11,705 nucleotides of DNA from Ignavibacteria bacterium UBA7675 (GTDB lineage: Bacteria > Bacteroidota > Ignavibacteria > Kapaibacteriales > UB7675), in NCBI GenBank assembly GCA_002483085.1, contig DLHF01000024.1, forward strand, positions 1 to 11,705, written 5' to 3'. Shown here one piece after another: positions 1 to 8,027 of this stretch. How positions within the stretch are numbered: the stretch's first letter is position 1; the number at the start of each line of letters is the position of its first letter. The notes beneath the pieces are model-generated. The model worked only from the letters and a program-made list of their open reading frames with translations, was not told the DNA's origin and searched no databases. The position numbers and the translations under genes are program-made.

Positions 1-1007
1 TTGTACCTGTTACACCCGTTGTTACAACAATCACTGTGGAGCCATTGGTAATCGTAAACTGCCAGTTCGGTAGAGTTGCCTCGCCCGGATCCTGCACACC
101 ATTACAGTTGATGTCGTTGTATTTGGTAATACAAATCGTACCATTGCAGATCTTCCGGTTGCCAAAAGGCAGAAGTGTCGTCGTACATGGCGTTACAGTT
201 GCAGTCTGGCAAAGAGGTGTTGTGTTCACCCAACCTGCCTGCAAAATCTCGCAGACTGTGTAGGTGCCACACGTCACATTCACACATGCCATACCGGCAG
301 CGTTCGTCGTAACGATTCCCACACCCGGTACATTAAACTGCCAGCCTGCAAGAGGACCTTCGCCCGGATCCTGCACGCCATTACCGTTCAAGTCTTCAAA
401 CTTCAGGATACACAATGTACCCGTGCTCGAATTACCAAATGTTGCTGTGGTTGTACTACAGACAAATACTGTCACATTCACACATGCTGGCGTCGTATTC
501 ACCCAGCAGGGACGTGTACCTTCGCACACTCGGTAGTTTCCGGCAGTAACAGGAAGGCAGATAATACCCGTAGCATCTGTTGTCACGGTTGTTACCACTG
601 TTCCGCCCGCCGTGTACACTGTAAACGGCCAGCCCGGCACGAGTACTTCGCCCGCATCCTGTACGCCATTACAATTCACATCGTTGAACTTCCGGATACA
701 GATAGTACCTGTGCTTGCATTACCAAACGACAGGTTCACTGTGCCCGTGCCGCAGGTAACGGTTACTGATTGACACAGAAGCGTCGTATTCACCCAGCCT
801 GGCTGAAGTGTTTCGCACACATTCCACGTACCTGTTGTCACCGTTGCACAGGTTGTGCCTGTTACACCCGTTGTTACAACAATCACTGTGGAGCCATTGG
901 TAATCGTAAACTGCCAGTTCGGAAGAAGTGGCTCGCCCGGATCCTGCGTACCATTGCAGTTAGCGTCGTTGTATTTGGTAATACAGATCGAGCCTACACA
1001 CGGAATC
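1..1007 (-). repeat. Near-identical repeat segments 852 bp apart inside the surface-protein gene
   Basis: Positions 1-70 and 853-922 differ at only one visible base (position 5 versus 857). Similarity continues at a lower level to about 150 and 1002. Both encode the same domain opening (KYND.NCNG) and the stretch QFTITNGSTVIVVTTGV. The offset of 852 bp is a multiple of three, so the copies are in frame. The first copy is cut by the window edge, so the match may extend further. Identity this high between domains whose neighbours have diverged points to recent duplication or gene conversion. Confidence 0.75.
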
Positions 1008-3760
1008 ACGGAATTCTGTTCGTTACCAAAGATATTGAGAATACTGCAGCACGGAGTCACCTCTTCAAGGTATCTGTCCACAGGGAGCACGGGCTCCGTC
1101 TGCGTCCAGCCCGATTGCTGTACTTCTTTCACATAGTACCAGCCCAATGGCAGCTCGAAGCACACGAAGCCCGAGGGATCGGTAGTGCCTGTTGCAATTG
1201 TTACAAGCGTGGTTGCATCGAGTATTTCTATTGTCCAGTTGTCCAAAGGAGTGTCGATCAGCGGATCGTAATTGCCATCGCCATCAACGTCTTTGTACTT
1301 GAACACACAGATCGTACCGGTGCTTGCGTTAGCAAATGTCACCGTTACTACTCCACATGTCGATATCGTCACTGTTGTGCACAGGCTCGGGCAGCATGCT
1401 GTTGTAGCAATTGCCCAACCTGCTTTTGTGACTTCGCACACAGTCCAACTGCCCGCACTTACTGTTGCACAGGTTACGCCAAGAGTGCCAGTGGTTACAG
1501 TAATTGTATTTCCACCACCATCGGTAAGCGTAAATTCCCAGCCCGAGATATCTTCCTCGCCTGGTTCCTGTACACCATTACAATTGCGGTCATTGTACTT
1601 ATGCACGCACAGAAGTGTATCGCAGTGATACTCGTGATTGCCGAACATATTGAGAATGCTGCAACACGGTGTCACCTGTTCCAAGTAGGTGTCTACTGGT
1701 GGTACCGGCTCGGTTGCTTCCCAACCCAATTGCTGGACTTCTTTTACACGATACCAGCCCAACGGCAGTTCGAAGCACACGAAGCCTGATGGATCGGTTG
1801 TGCCTGTCACAATTGGTACGAGCGTAGTTGCATCGAGTATTTCTATTGTCCAGTTGTTTAGAGGGAGATCGATGGTCGGGTCGTAGTTGCCATCGTCGTC
1901 GATATCATTGTACTTGAACACACAAATAGTACCAGTACTTGCATTGCCAAAGGTTACGACTTTGGTTTCGCAGGCTGTAATGGTAACTGTTGTGCACAAG
2001 CTCGGGCAGCACGCTGTTGTAGCAATCGCCCAGCCTGCCTTTGTTGCTTCACATACTTGGTAGTCGCCTGCTGGCAGCGTAACACACGCCATACCAAGTG
2101 TGCCTGTTGTTACAGACACTGATACAGAAGCATTAGTAATGGTAAATGTCCAGTTGGGCAAGTCTTCTTCGCCCGGTTCCTGCACACCATTGCAGTTGCG
2201 GTCGTTGAACTTATGGATACAGATGCGTCCAGCCTGGGTATTGCCAAAGGTCGCATTTGTCACGCTACAGGCTGCAACTGTTACTGTGCGGCAGGCTGGA
2301 GTAGTAGGACACCAACCGTTTTGTAATTCTTCGCACACTGTGTAGGTACCACAGGTGATTGAAATACACACTATGCCAGCGGCATCAGTCACAACCTCCT
2401 GATTGAGGGTGGACGAGGTAACAGTAAACTTCCAGTTGGGCAAACCAGGTTCGTTGCCGTCCCGGATACCATCGCCGTTAAGATCATTAAATTTATTAAT
2501 GCACAGCGTGCCTGTACTGCTATTGCCGAAGTATGCTTTATAGATAAACACACCCGGCTGAATATTAATAGTATAGGTGCCTACTCCACCGGGCTGCGTT
2601 TGCACCCAGCACGTACCGTTTGGAATTACTTCCGAAACTGTAACACTGGTGGTATTGCACACTTTTACTTTCGTAATTACATTTGGCTGAGTGATCACTT
2701 GCTGGCCGGTACTAAAATTAATAGTCCAGCCGCCAAGTCCTTCTTCGCCTGCATCCTGCTTGCCATTGCAGTTGCGGTCGTTGTATTTCAGCACCTGAAT
2801 TGTCGGGCACGTTGTCATTGCTACTTTTAGCCCTACAGCCGAAGCTCCAAGCGCAAGCGTTACTGTATGGGTTGTACCCGAAATAATCATCCAAGGTGAC
2901 TGCGGATACGCGGTCATCGTCGATGTGCCCACTGGCACCTCAAACCACACACGGCCATCGCCCGTCGAATACGCGCTGGACTGGCCGGAAGGGTTGGACA
3001 TCGCGATTTCAACGCCACTCACGCCGGGTTCACCGAGGTCGTAGTCGCCGTTCTGATCCAAATCGTCGAATACTCTAAGTGAGATACCGTTTTTGAAGGG
3101 GCCGCATTCGCGTGCGACGAGGTTATTGGCTCCTGTGGACACCGAGCCAATGAGGTTAAGGGCAACTGCAGTACCGTTTATATTATTTACAGCCACGCGC
3201 AATGTGTTTATGCCCTGGTTCACTACGACACCAGACGAATACGCTGTGGGTGTAAGCCCGGGTGCGACCATAAAAAGATTGGAACCATTGAGCGACACCT
3301 GGCCGCCCTCGGGTGCAATCACGCTGAGGTTGAGGTTCATCAAACCTCCGCCGCATGCCTCAAACTGCGTGTAATAGACCGTCGTACCCGTTACCGGGTC
3401 GCTGGTGATATTATCGCGCCAGTCCCAACGGGCATTCGCACGCGTGGGCCAGCCGGAATAGGGGGGCATAACAGAAGCCCGTCTGCTTTCGGTTGTGTTG
3501 GGGTCGTTGTCCGACTCAATGCCCCACCACGAGTCAAACACATCATTGCCATACACTTCGCCCGCCGCGTAGTTGAAGCCCGTATTGAGCATAATAAATG
3601 TTGTGCGGCAAGCCGGATTTGAGCACGATTGTGCAAAGTTGTCGACACTGCCCGCCAGCAGCATAATCAACAACGCAAATAAGAATGAAATACCCATGCC
3701 AGGTCGACATCGGGCGTGTCCGCCGTTGCGTGGCAGACGCCATGGAGGAGAATAATGCAT
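1..3760 (-). CDS. Large secreted multi-repeat surface protein with SdrD B-like (Cna-B-like) domains, C-terminus outside window
   Basis: This reading frame stays open from an ATG at 3760-3758 to the window edge (1,253 codons, no stop), so the gene is partial at its 3' end. A Shine-Dalgarno-like GAGGT lies just upstream, and the in-frame TAG at 3766-3764 bounds the start. Residues 1-45 look like a signal peptide: an Arg-rich n-region, then a hydrophobic core (about residues 24-37) ending near FAQS. An internal Met at residue 22 is a possible start but would have no basic n-region. Residues 46-215 form an N-terminal beta-rich domain (LNTGFNYAAG, DSWWGI, NLFMVAP, NQGINTLRVAVNNINGT) like the ligand-binding-like modules of secreted proteins in this group. 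From about residue 225 there are about eleven repeats of 90-108 residues. Each opens with a KYND.NCNG.QDPGE-type acidic, possibly Ca-binding motif, has a central YTVCE-type strand and usually closes with FGN.STGT. Known SdrD B-like domains are stacked extracellular stalks. The repeats carry unusually many Cys, which suggests disulfides. The role as an adhesin or cell-surface stalk is inferred. T9SS export is likely, but its signal would lie outside the window. Confidence 0.88.
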   Translation of the reverse strand, partial: MHYSPPWRLPRNGGHARCRPGMGISFLFALLIMLLAGSVDNFAQSCSNPACRTTFIMLNTGFNYAAGEVYGNDVFDSWWGIESDNDPNTTESRRASVMPPYSGWPTRANARWDWRDNITSDPVTGTTVYYTQFEACGGGLMNLNLSVIAPEGGQVSLNGSNLFMVAPGLTPTAYSSGVVVNQGINTLRVAVNNINGTAVALNLIGSVSTGANNLVARECGPFKNGISLRVFDDLDQNGDYDLGEPGVSGVEIAMSNPSGQSSAYSTGDGRVWFEVPVGTSTMTAYPQSPWMIISGTTHTVTLALGASAVGLKVAMTTCPTIQVLKYNDRNCNGKQDAGEEGLGGWTINFSTGQQVITQPNVITKVKVCNTTSVTVSEVIPNGTCWVQTQPGGVGTYTINIQPGVFIYKAYFGNSSTGTLCINKFNDLNGDGIRDGNEPGLPNWKFTVTSSTLNQEVVTDAAGIVCISITCGTYTVCEELQNGWCPTTPACRTVTVAACSVTNATFGNTQAGRICIHKFNDRNCNGVQEPGEEDLPNWTFTITNASVSVSVTTGTLGMACVTLPAGDYQVCEATKAGWAIATTACCPSLCTTVTITACETKVVTFGNASTGTICVFKYNDIDDDGNYDPTIDLPLNNWTIEILDATTLVPIVTGTTDPSGFVCFELPLGWYRVKEVQQLGWEATEPVPPVDTYLEQVTPCCSILNMFGNHEYHCDTLLCVHKYNDRNCNGVQEPGEEDISGWEFTLTDGGGNTITVTTGTLGVTCATVSAGSWTVCEVTKAGWAIATTACCPSLCTTVTISTCGVVTVTFANASTGTICVFKYKDVDGDGNYDPLIDTPLDNWTIEILDATTLVTIATGTTDPSGFVCFELPLGWYYVKEVQQSGWTQTEPVLPVDRYLEEVTPCCSILNIFGNEQNSVIPCVGSICITKYNDANCNGTQDPGEPLLPNWQFTITNGSTVIVVTTGVTGTTCATVTTGTWNVCETLQPGWVNTTLLCQSVTVTCGTGTVNLSFGNASTGTICIRKFNDVNCNGVQDAGEVLVPGWPFTVYTAGGTVVTTVTTDATGIICLPVTAGNYRVCEGTRPCWVNTTPACVNVTVFVCSTTTATFGNSSTGTLCILKFEDLNGNGVQDPGEGPLAGWQFNVPGVGIVTTNAAGMACVNVTCGTYTVCEILQAGWVNTTPLCQTATVTPCTTTLLPFGNRKICNGTICITKYNDINCNGVQDPGEATLPNWQFTITNGSTVIVVTTGVTGT
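1018..2246 (-). repeat. Tandem two-domain duplication inside the surface-protein gene (period about 615 bp)
   Basis: Two adjacent domain pairs, roughly 1018-1631 and 1633-2246, are near-copies of each other. Anchors lie 615 bp apart: the block starting atattgagaat at 1032 and 1647, gaagcacacgaagcc at 1157 and 1772, and ctcgggcagca at 1386 and 2001. Toward the right end the offset drops to 612, consistent with a one-codon indel. Both copies encode the same alternation: a KYND.NCNG-type domain containing ATTACCPSLC, then a DDDGNYDP/DGDGNYDP-type domain containing EILDATTLV and EVTPCCSIL. The unit of duplication was therefore a domain pair, not a single domain. Boundaries are approximate. Confidence 0.8.
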
Positions 3761-3765
3761 ACACT

Positions 3766-3770
3766 ACCTC
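3766..3770 (-). promoter_or_regulatory. Ribosome-binding-like site for the surface-repeat protein
   Basis: On the minus strand GAGGT lies 5 nt before the ATG at 3760. It favours this start over the internal Met 21 codons downstream, which has no comparable purine run and would leave the signal peptide without positive charges. Confidence 0.45.
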
Positions 3771-4230
3771 GTAAATAGATTTGAACAAAGGGGGGGACGA
3801 GACACCTTTCTTCGCTTGATACTTCTGGTGTTTACGAGCCTTCGTATTTGTGTGCAGCGACTACATCACCCCTGTTACAATTAGAACTGACCTTGAAGAC
3901 TGGATACGGAGGTCTTCCCTCTTTACCTTCTCTCTCTTACAGGCGGCTCCCACATCGCCTGCGTTCTCCTATCTTCAGCTAGCATCGTCTTGCAACTTAT
4001 CGAATAGGAAGTTTAGATGATATGAGAGGCTCTCTGATTTTAGGGTAGGAAATCGCTTATGGAGGCATAGGAACTTCTCCGACAAAGCAGGTAATGATTT
4101 CCTATATGGCAGGCTCTCACTCGCACAGTAGTTGCCGATGCATTACAAAAAGTAGCAGCAAATCATCCAAAAAGTAATAGTGATGGCGTTCTGTCTCCGG
4201 CCTGCCGCTCGCGTCTCTGCACCGCGCTGA

Positions 4231-4269
4231 CGTCCGCGCATCAGTTACTGTAAGAACGGTGCGCGGACG
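4231..4269. repeat. Perfect 10-bp inverted repeat with 19-nt loop
   Basis: CGTCCGCGCA at 4231-4240 is the exact reverse complement of TGCGCGGACG at 4260-4269, giving a very GC-rich stem. Neither side has a T-tract, so it is not a canonical intrinsic terminator. It could be a transcript hairpin or a protein-binding palindrome; I cannot assign a role. Confidence 0.55.
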
Positions 4270-4495
4270 AGCCGATGATAACTTCCATCCGGCGCGTGGT
4301 CGTGCGCCCTTCGCCGCAATAGTGTGGCAATCGGTAGCAACTGCATATTGCAGCTAAGAGTATTACCAACCATTACAATGAGAAGAAGGATGCGGCGCGC
4401 TTGGTGTGAATGAGAGAGGCATAATGTGATGATGTGGATTGGTGCTTTCCCATCCTATTCCCCCTCTTCGGGTTATATCAGGGTATAAGACACGA

Positions 4496-4548
4496 ATGCC
4501 GCACGCTTCCGCCCGTACATATGGTATCGGACTGGATGCGTGCGGCAT
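4496..4548 (-). other. 11-bp inverted repeat just downstream of the LuxR-type regulator gene; possible terminator hairpin
   Basis: ATGCCGCACGC at 4496-4506 pairs exactly with GCGTGCGGCAT at 4538-4548, with further weak pairing inside the 31-nt loop (TCCG/CGGA). It starts 25 nt after the regulator's stop codon in the direction of transcription. The position suits a 3'-end hairpin, but the sequence after it on the minus strand (TCGTGTCTTATA) is not a clear U-tract, so Rho-independent termination is only possible. Confidence 0.4.
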
Positions 4549-4573
4549 CTCGTATATTATCTAAACAATCAGG

Positions 4574-5269
4574 CTATTGCAGATGATCAATAATTTGGTA
4601 CTTCAGAGCGTACTTGATCACGTCCAGATTGTTCTTTAAACGAAGTTTTTCAAGAATATGTTGTCTGTGAGTACTTACGGTCTTACAGCTTACGTGCAGT
4701 TCGTTGGCAATCTCGCCAACAGTCTTACAGGAGGCCAGCATCAGAAAAATCTGAAACTCGCGCTCGGTTAGCATATCATGCGGCTGGCGTTCGATTTGCA
4801 ATGTGCCATTGATATAGCGAAGTACAATATCCGACATCGACGACGAGATATATGTACCACCTGCCAGTATTTTCGACACGGCATCGAACAGTTCATTGAT
4901 CGGCCCCTCCTTGCAAACAAACCCTGACGCCCCCACCTGGAACGCGCGTAGTGCATATTGCTCTTCCGAATATCTGCTTAATACAAGAACTGCGGTATCG
5001 CTGCTCTCATCCTTGAGCTTTTTGACTACATCAAGTCCATCGCCATCTTTCATGCATATATCTAGGATTACTAGGTCGATCTTTTTCTTGCCTAGCATTT
5101 CCCAGAGCTGCCTTATGTTAACAGCCTCAACCACATCTGCCTCAAGAGTATGTGCCAGCAGGATCTTTAGCCCCGCTCTCATTACAGGAAAATCATCTGC
5201 AATGAGAATTGTGGCATTCCTTGGTTTCACACGCTTCTGCGACTGCACCGGAAGATAGGTGTATTGCAT
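4574..5269 (-). CDS. NarL/FixJ-type response regulator (receiver + LuxR HTH), orphan
   Basis: This 231-residue protein is a two-domain DNA-binding response regulator of normal length. The receiver (about residues 18-140) has the acidic pocket Asp25-Asp26 in ILIADDFPVMRAG, the phospho-acceptor Asp70 in LVILDICMKDGDG, Ser98 at the switch position (VLVLSRYSEEQ) and the conserved Lys120 in GFVCKEG. The Pro usual shortly after the phospho-Asp is replaced by Lys. The C-terminal LuxR-type helix-turn-helix (about 166-231) is clear: LTEREFQIFLMLASCKTVGEI, then the recognition helix region SCKTVSTHRQHILEKL. I chose the ATG at 5269, preceded by AGGGG. The frame extends upstream to a TTG at 5323 and would add 18 non-conserved residues. 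No kinase gene is adjacent, so its partner is unknown. The 21-bp repeat cluster at 5360-5422 lies about 90 bp upstream and is a candidate control region. Confidence 0.93.
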   Translation of the reverse strand: MQYTYLPVQSQKRVKPRNATILIADDFPVMRAGLKILLAHTLEADVVEAVNIRQLWEMLGKKKIDLVILDICMKDGDGLDVVKKLKDESSDTAVLVLSRYSEEQYALRAFQVGASGFVCKEGPINELFDAVSKILAGGTYISSSMSDIVLRYINGTLQIERQPHDMLTEREFQIFLMLASCKTVGEIANELHVSCKTVSTHRQHILEKLRLKNNLDVIKYALKYQIIDHLQ

Positions 5270-5359
5270 AACTACCCCTAATGAAGAAAGTGAGATTACA
5301 GGGTCTCCATAACTCGCGTCCAAATATTACGGGCTTTTATGGTATTTGCCAACAACTAA

Positions 5360-5422
5360 TGTGTAAGTGGCCGATATTAGTGAGTATCTGGCGGGATTCG
5401 ATGAGTATCTGGCGGCTTTTCG
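5360..5422 (+). repeat. Repeat cluster A: three diverged 21-bp units
   Basis: Three units begin at 5360, 5381 and 5402, exactly 21 bp apart: TGTGTAAGTGGCCG, TGAGTATCTGGCGG and TGAGTATCTGGCGG, each followed by a 7-bp filler. They match the unit in clusters B-D but use TATC where those have TAAC, and the first unit is degenerate. The cluster lies between the terminator of the FG-GAP gene and the start of the orphan response regulator gene, about 90 bp upstream of the latter's ATG. Confidence 0.8.
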
Positions 5423-5502
5423 TGTACCGGTGGTATCGGCGATGAAATAGGAATCACCATATAGCTGTCATTTCCCTGCTCCGCTTCTCTTGTAAAACGT
5501 TC

Positions 5503-5537
5503 TTTAAAAGCAGATCGCCTGCTTGCTGCAGGCGATC
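5503..5537 (-). terminator. Rho-independent terminator of the FG-GAP protein gene
   Basis: A perfect 10-bp stem (GATCGCCTGC at 5513-5522 with GCAGGCGATC at 5528-5537) closes a 5-nt loop. On the minus strand it is followed by TGCTTTTAAAG. It starts 28 nt after the stop codon of the FG-GAP gene. This is the strongest terminator in the window and separates that gene from the response regulator gene downstream. Confidence 0.8.
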
Positions 5538-5565
5538 CGCACGAAGTTCTATGGCATATCGAGGC

Positions 5566-7899
5566 TTATCGCACTATTCTCATAACCGCCGAGGTGTGCT
5601 CATTTCCGGCTGTAATACGAACGATATACACGCCCGATGCTGCACTGGACAGCGAAATATCGGCAGAACGGTGCCCGACCGGTAGTAGTCCGAGCTCATG
5701 GCTGTACACCACAGCACCCGTGTAGTCAAGCACTTCAATCCCTACACGCATGCTTTCTACCACGTCAAACTCGACAGTTGCTCCACCTGTACGGCTCGGA
5801 TTGGGATACACCTCAATGCCTAACAGCGTTACCGGAGCAGTCTTCTCATTTACCCCACCTTTAGAGTAAATCAGATCGGGATCGTCGAGGATGGAAGCCT
5901 TTCCACCATCGCTATAAGCGCTGGAAAAAGCAGGACTTCCGACAATAATATCATCGAGATTGTTGCTGTTCACTTTTCCCGCAGGAGCAAGAGTATAGCC
6001 AAACATATCTCCGGCATTCTCACCTTCAAATGTACCAAAGGTAGTAGGTGTTCCCGCAGAGTTTCCACCATAAAGAACAACCCGACCAGCATCCGACCGT
6101 ATTCCGTCGTCGTAGTACGGAACACCTGTCATTATATCGTCATAACCGTCATGATTCACATCGCCAGCCGGTGCAACCGCCCACCCCATGTAAGCATTAT
6201 TCTGGTTGGATTCTTCCGTCCAAGATTCAGTAGCCGACAATCCACCACTGGCTCCAAGATAAAGGTAGATTTTTCCTTCATTGGTCTGGCCGTGATCATA
6301 CCTCGGCGCGCCCACCAGAACATCAGAATAGCCATCGTTGTTGACATCGCCTGCACATGCCACACTACGCCCAAAATCAGCAGATATCTGGTTGGATTCG
6401 GCTGTCCATGCGGCAGAACTTCCCAAGCCGATACTCGACCCCATGTACACAAAAGCCACACCTTCATCGGTACTGCCATTGCTGTATTCCGGCGCGCCAA
6501 CCACCACATCAGCATAGCCATCGCCATTGACATCGCCTGCTGCCGATACACTTGCACCCAAATGAGCACCCACTTGGTTGCTCTCGACTGTCCAGCTATA
6601 CGACGAATTCAAGCCGGTAGATGTACCACAGAACACCATGGCAAGACCTTCGCCGCTTTCGCCATTACTGTAGCCGGGTGCCCCAATGATAATATCACTA
6701 TAATTGTCCCCATCCACGCTTCCAGCACCTGCCACACTCGTACCGAGCTTCATGCCCGAGGAATTTGCTTCATACGTCCAGCTCGCTGTTGTAGACACAC
6801 CCGAGGAACCACCGTAGTACACAAATACTTTACCGGCATCAGTGGCTCCGGAATAGTCGTGCAAAGGAGCGCCGACGATTATGTCCTCATAGCCGTCGTG
6901 GTTCACATCACCAGCAAAAGCTACACTCCAGCCAAAACACGCGTTGGCTTGGGTGCCATACAATGTGCAGCTTGCGGTTGTAGCAACACCGCCGGACACG
7001 CCGAGGTACACTCTTACACATCCGATATCTGTATTGCCACCCCGGTCGTAATAAGGAGAGCCAACCAGAACATCCTTATAACCATCGCCGTTGATATCGC
7101 GACCACCAGCCACAGTCCAGCCCTGATTTTCACTGCTCTGGGAGCCAAGAGAGGACCAAAATGCGGTTACGATGGGGTCAACGGTTACCGGATAGAGTGC
7201 ATCAGCATCGTCCACAACCAGCCGAACAGTGTTGTCGGCCAGCTCCATGTGCGACTCCAGCACACGTCCCGCAGCATCCCATACATGTAAATCGCGATAA
7301 CAAGCCACAAGCGCAGAATTTTCCGGCTCTACAAACAGCAGATCGTCTTCACCGGCAAGATACATATCCAAACCCGACTTGCATTCGAGCTCCACTGTCA
7401 GCGGCCCATCGCCGGGAAGCTGTTCGCGAATAAAAAAGTTCTGCCGCATACCCTCCTCGGTGCGCGTGTACTCTACAGCATAGGAACCGGCATCGATCAG
7501 CATAGCAGTCTGAGCAACAGAAACTGCGGGCTTTGCGCTGGGGCTCATCAGGTGCTCGGCTCGGCGCACACCTGCAAGCGATAAATCCACCTGCCATTGC
7601 TCCTTGCTTGCTGCGGACTGCTTGGCGTCCGGGCGAAATGAAAATCCGTCGTCGGAGTACGTATAATACAATCCGTCCGGAACATCGTGAAAAGAGTGGG
7701 TATTCGTCCGGCTGTCGAAGCTTATTCTTTCAGCTTTGCCGACTAATACTGTTGTTGCAGTAGGCATAGCAAGAGCGCCATGCACTGGCGGTGCGTACTC
7801 ACAACTGCTGCGATCTGAAAAATCAGACATAAGCCAGGCGCAAGACGCAGTTGCAACAGCAGCGATAGATACCCATAATCTGGTACTTGAGAACATCAT
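5566..7899 (-). CDS. Secreted FG-GAP (integrin-alpha-like) beta-propeller protein with T9SS type A sorting domain
   Basis: The protein has 777 residues from the ATG at 7899, chosen because GGAGGA lies 4 nt before it; an upstream start at 7956 would add 19 residues without a leader-like character. Residues 1-25 form a signal peptide (MMFSSTRLWVSIAAVATASC). About residues 30-240 are the module that often precedes FG-GAP repeats in secreted proteins, ending in VRLVVDDADALYPVTVDP. Then come seven FG-GAP repeats, six of the form G.SVA.AGDVNGDGY.DV.VGAP and a seventh degenerate one (KVNSNNLDDIIVGSP). Seven repeats are what a closed seven-bladed propeller needs, and the DVNGDGY.D loops are known Ca-binding sites. 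The last 80 or so residues (VYPNPSRTGG, ASGVYIVRITAG, final MRIVR) are a T9SS type A C-terminal sorting domain, so the product should be exported across both membranes and secreted or anchored. Ligand unknown. The gene is monocistronic by its terminator and is flanked on both sides by 21-bp repeat clusters. Confidence 0.94.
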   Translation of the reverse strand: MMFSSTRLWVSIAAVATASCAWLMSDFSDRSSCEYAPPVHGALAMPTATTVLVGKAERISFDSRTNTHSFHDVPDGLYYTYSDDGFSFRPDAKQSAASKEQWQVDLSLAGVRRAEHLMSPSAKPAVSVAQTAMLIDAGSYAVEYTRTEEGMRQNFFIREQLPGDGPLTVELECKSGLDMYLAGEDDLLFVEPENSALVACYRDLHVWDAAGRVLESHMELADNTVRLVVDDADALYPVTVDPIVTAFWSSLGSQSSENQGWTVAGGRDINGDGYKDVLVGSPYYDRGGNTDIGCVRVYLGVSGGVATTASCTLYGTQANACFGWSVAFAGDVNHDGYEDIIVGAPLHDYSGATDAGKVFVYYGGSSGVSTTASWTYEANSSGMKLGTSVAGAGSVDGDNYSDIIIGAPGYSNGESGEGLAMVFCGTSTGLNSSYSWTVESNQVGAHLGASVSAAGDVNGDGYADVVVGAPEYSNGSTDEGVAFVYMGSSIGLGSSAAWTAESNQISADFGRSVACAGDVNNDGYSDVLVGAPRYDHGQTNEGKIYLYLGASGGLSATESWTEESNQNNAYMGWAVAPAGDVNHDGYDDIMTGVPYYDDGIRSDAGRVVLYGGNSAGTPTTFGTFEGENAGDMFGYTLAPAGKVNSNNLDDIIVGSPAFSSAYSDGGKASILDDPDLIYSKGGVNEKTAPVTLLGIEVYPNPSRTGGATVEFDVVESMRVGIEVLDYTGAVVYSHELGLLPVGHRSADISLSSAASGVYIVRITAGNEHTSAVMRIVR

Positions 7900-7902
7900 G
7901 GT

Positions 7903-7908
7903 TCCTCC
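7903..7908 (-). promoter_or_regulatory. Strong Shine-Dalgarno fixing the FG-GAP protein start
   Basis: GGAGGA on the minus strand ends 4 nt before the first of two consecutive ATG codons (7899 and 7896). It decides against the longer frame beginning at 7956. Confidence 0.7.
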
Positions 7909-8004
7909 ACACATTAACGGTACTTGATAGGTTGTAGATAGGTTGATGTATAACAACTAACTGCACATCCTGCCGATATGAATCGGTGATCGTTGTGCTT
8001 TTTC

Positions 8005-8027
8005 GGGAAGCTCTTCCGGGGCTTCCC
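8005..8027. other. 7-bp stem hairpin in the leader region of the FG-GAP gene
   Basis: GGGAAGC (8005-8011) pairs with GCTTCCC (8021-8027) around a 9-nt loop. It lies about 105 bp upstream of the FG-GAP start codon. A5 follows it on the minus strand rather than a T-tract, and ten T's precede it, so it does not read as a normal terminator in either direction. Confidence 0.35.

Larger units (their letters stand above)
3761..4573. other. Gene-free interval of about 810 bp with three long inverted repeats
   Basis: I see no credible gene on either strand here: open frames are short, without recognisable motifs or good start signals. The interval holds a G7 run at 3789-3795, a 9-bp inverted repeat (4046-4054 / 4096-4104), a 10-bp perfect inverted repeat (4231-4240 / 4260-4269) and an 11-bp one (4496-4506 / 4538-4548). 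Its right part follows the stop of the response regulator gene and its left part should hold the promoter and leader of the surface-protein gene. A small RNA or a decayed gene cannot be excluded. Confidence 0.5.

Noticed and set aside
770..1789. 339-residue plus-strand frame rich in Cys, His and Arg
   Set aside because: It lies antisense to the repeat-rich surface-protein gene. Its periodic composition mirrors those repeats and it has no recognisable domain.
3391..3788. Short minus-strand frames at the 5' end of the surface-protein gene
   Set aside because: They lie in the two other frames of the long open frame that encodes the signal peptide and N-terminal domain, and show no motif.
5266..5323. 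Longer N-terminus of the LuxR-type regulator from the TTG at 5323
   Set aside because: The extra 18 residues match no receiver element, and an ATG with an AGGGG upstream is available at 5269.
6151..7290. 379-residue plus-strand frame
   Set aside because: It is antisense to the FG-GAP repeats, and its periodic I/A/H/T-rich sequence is the complement of the DVNGDGY repeats.
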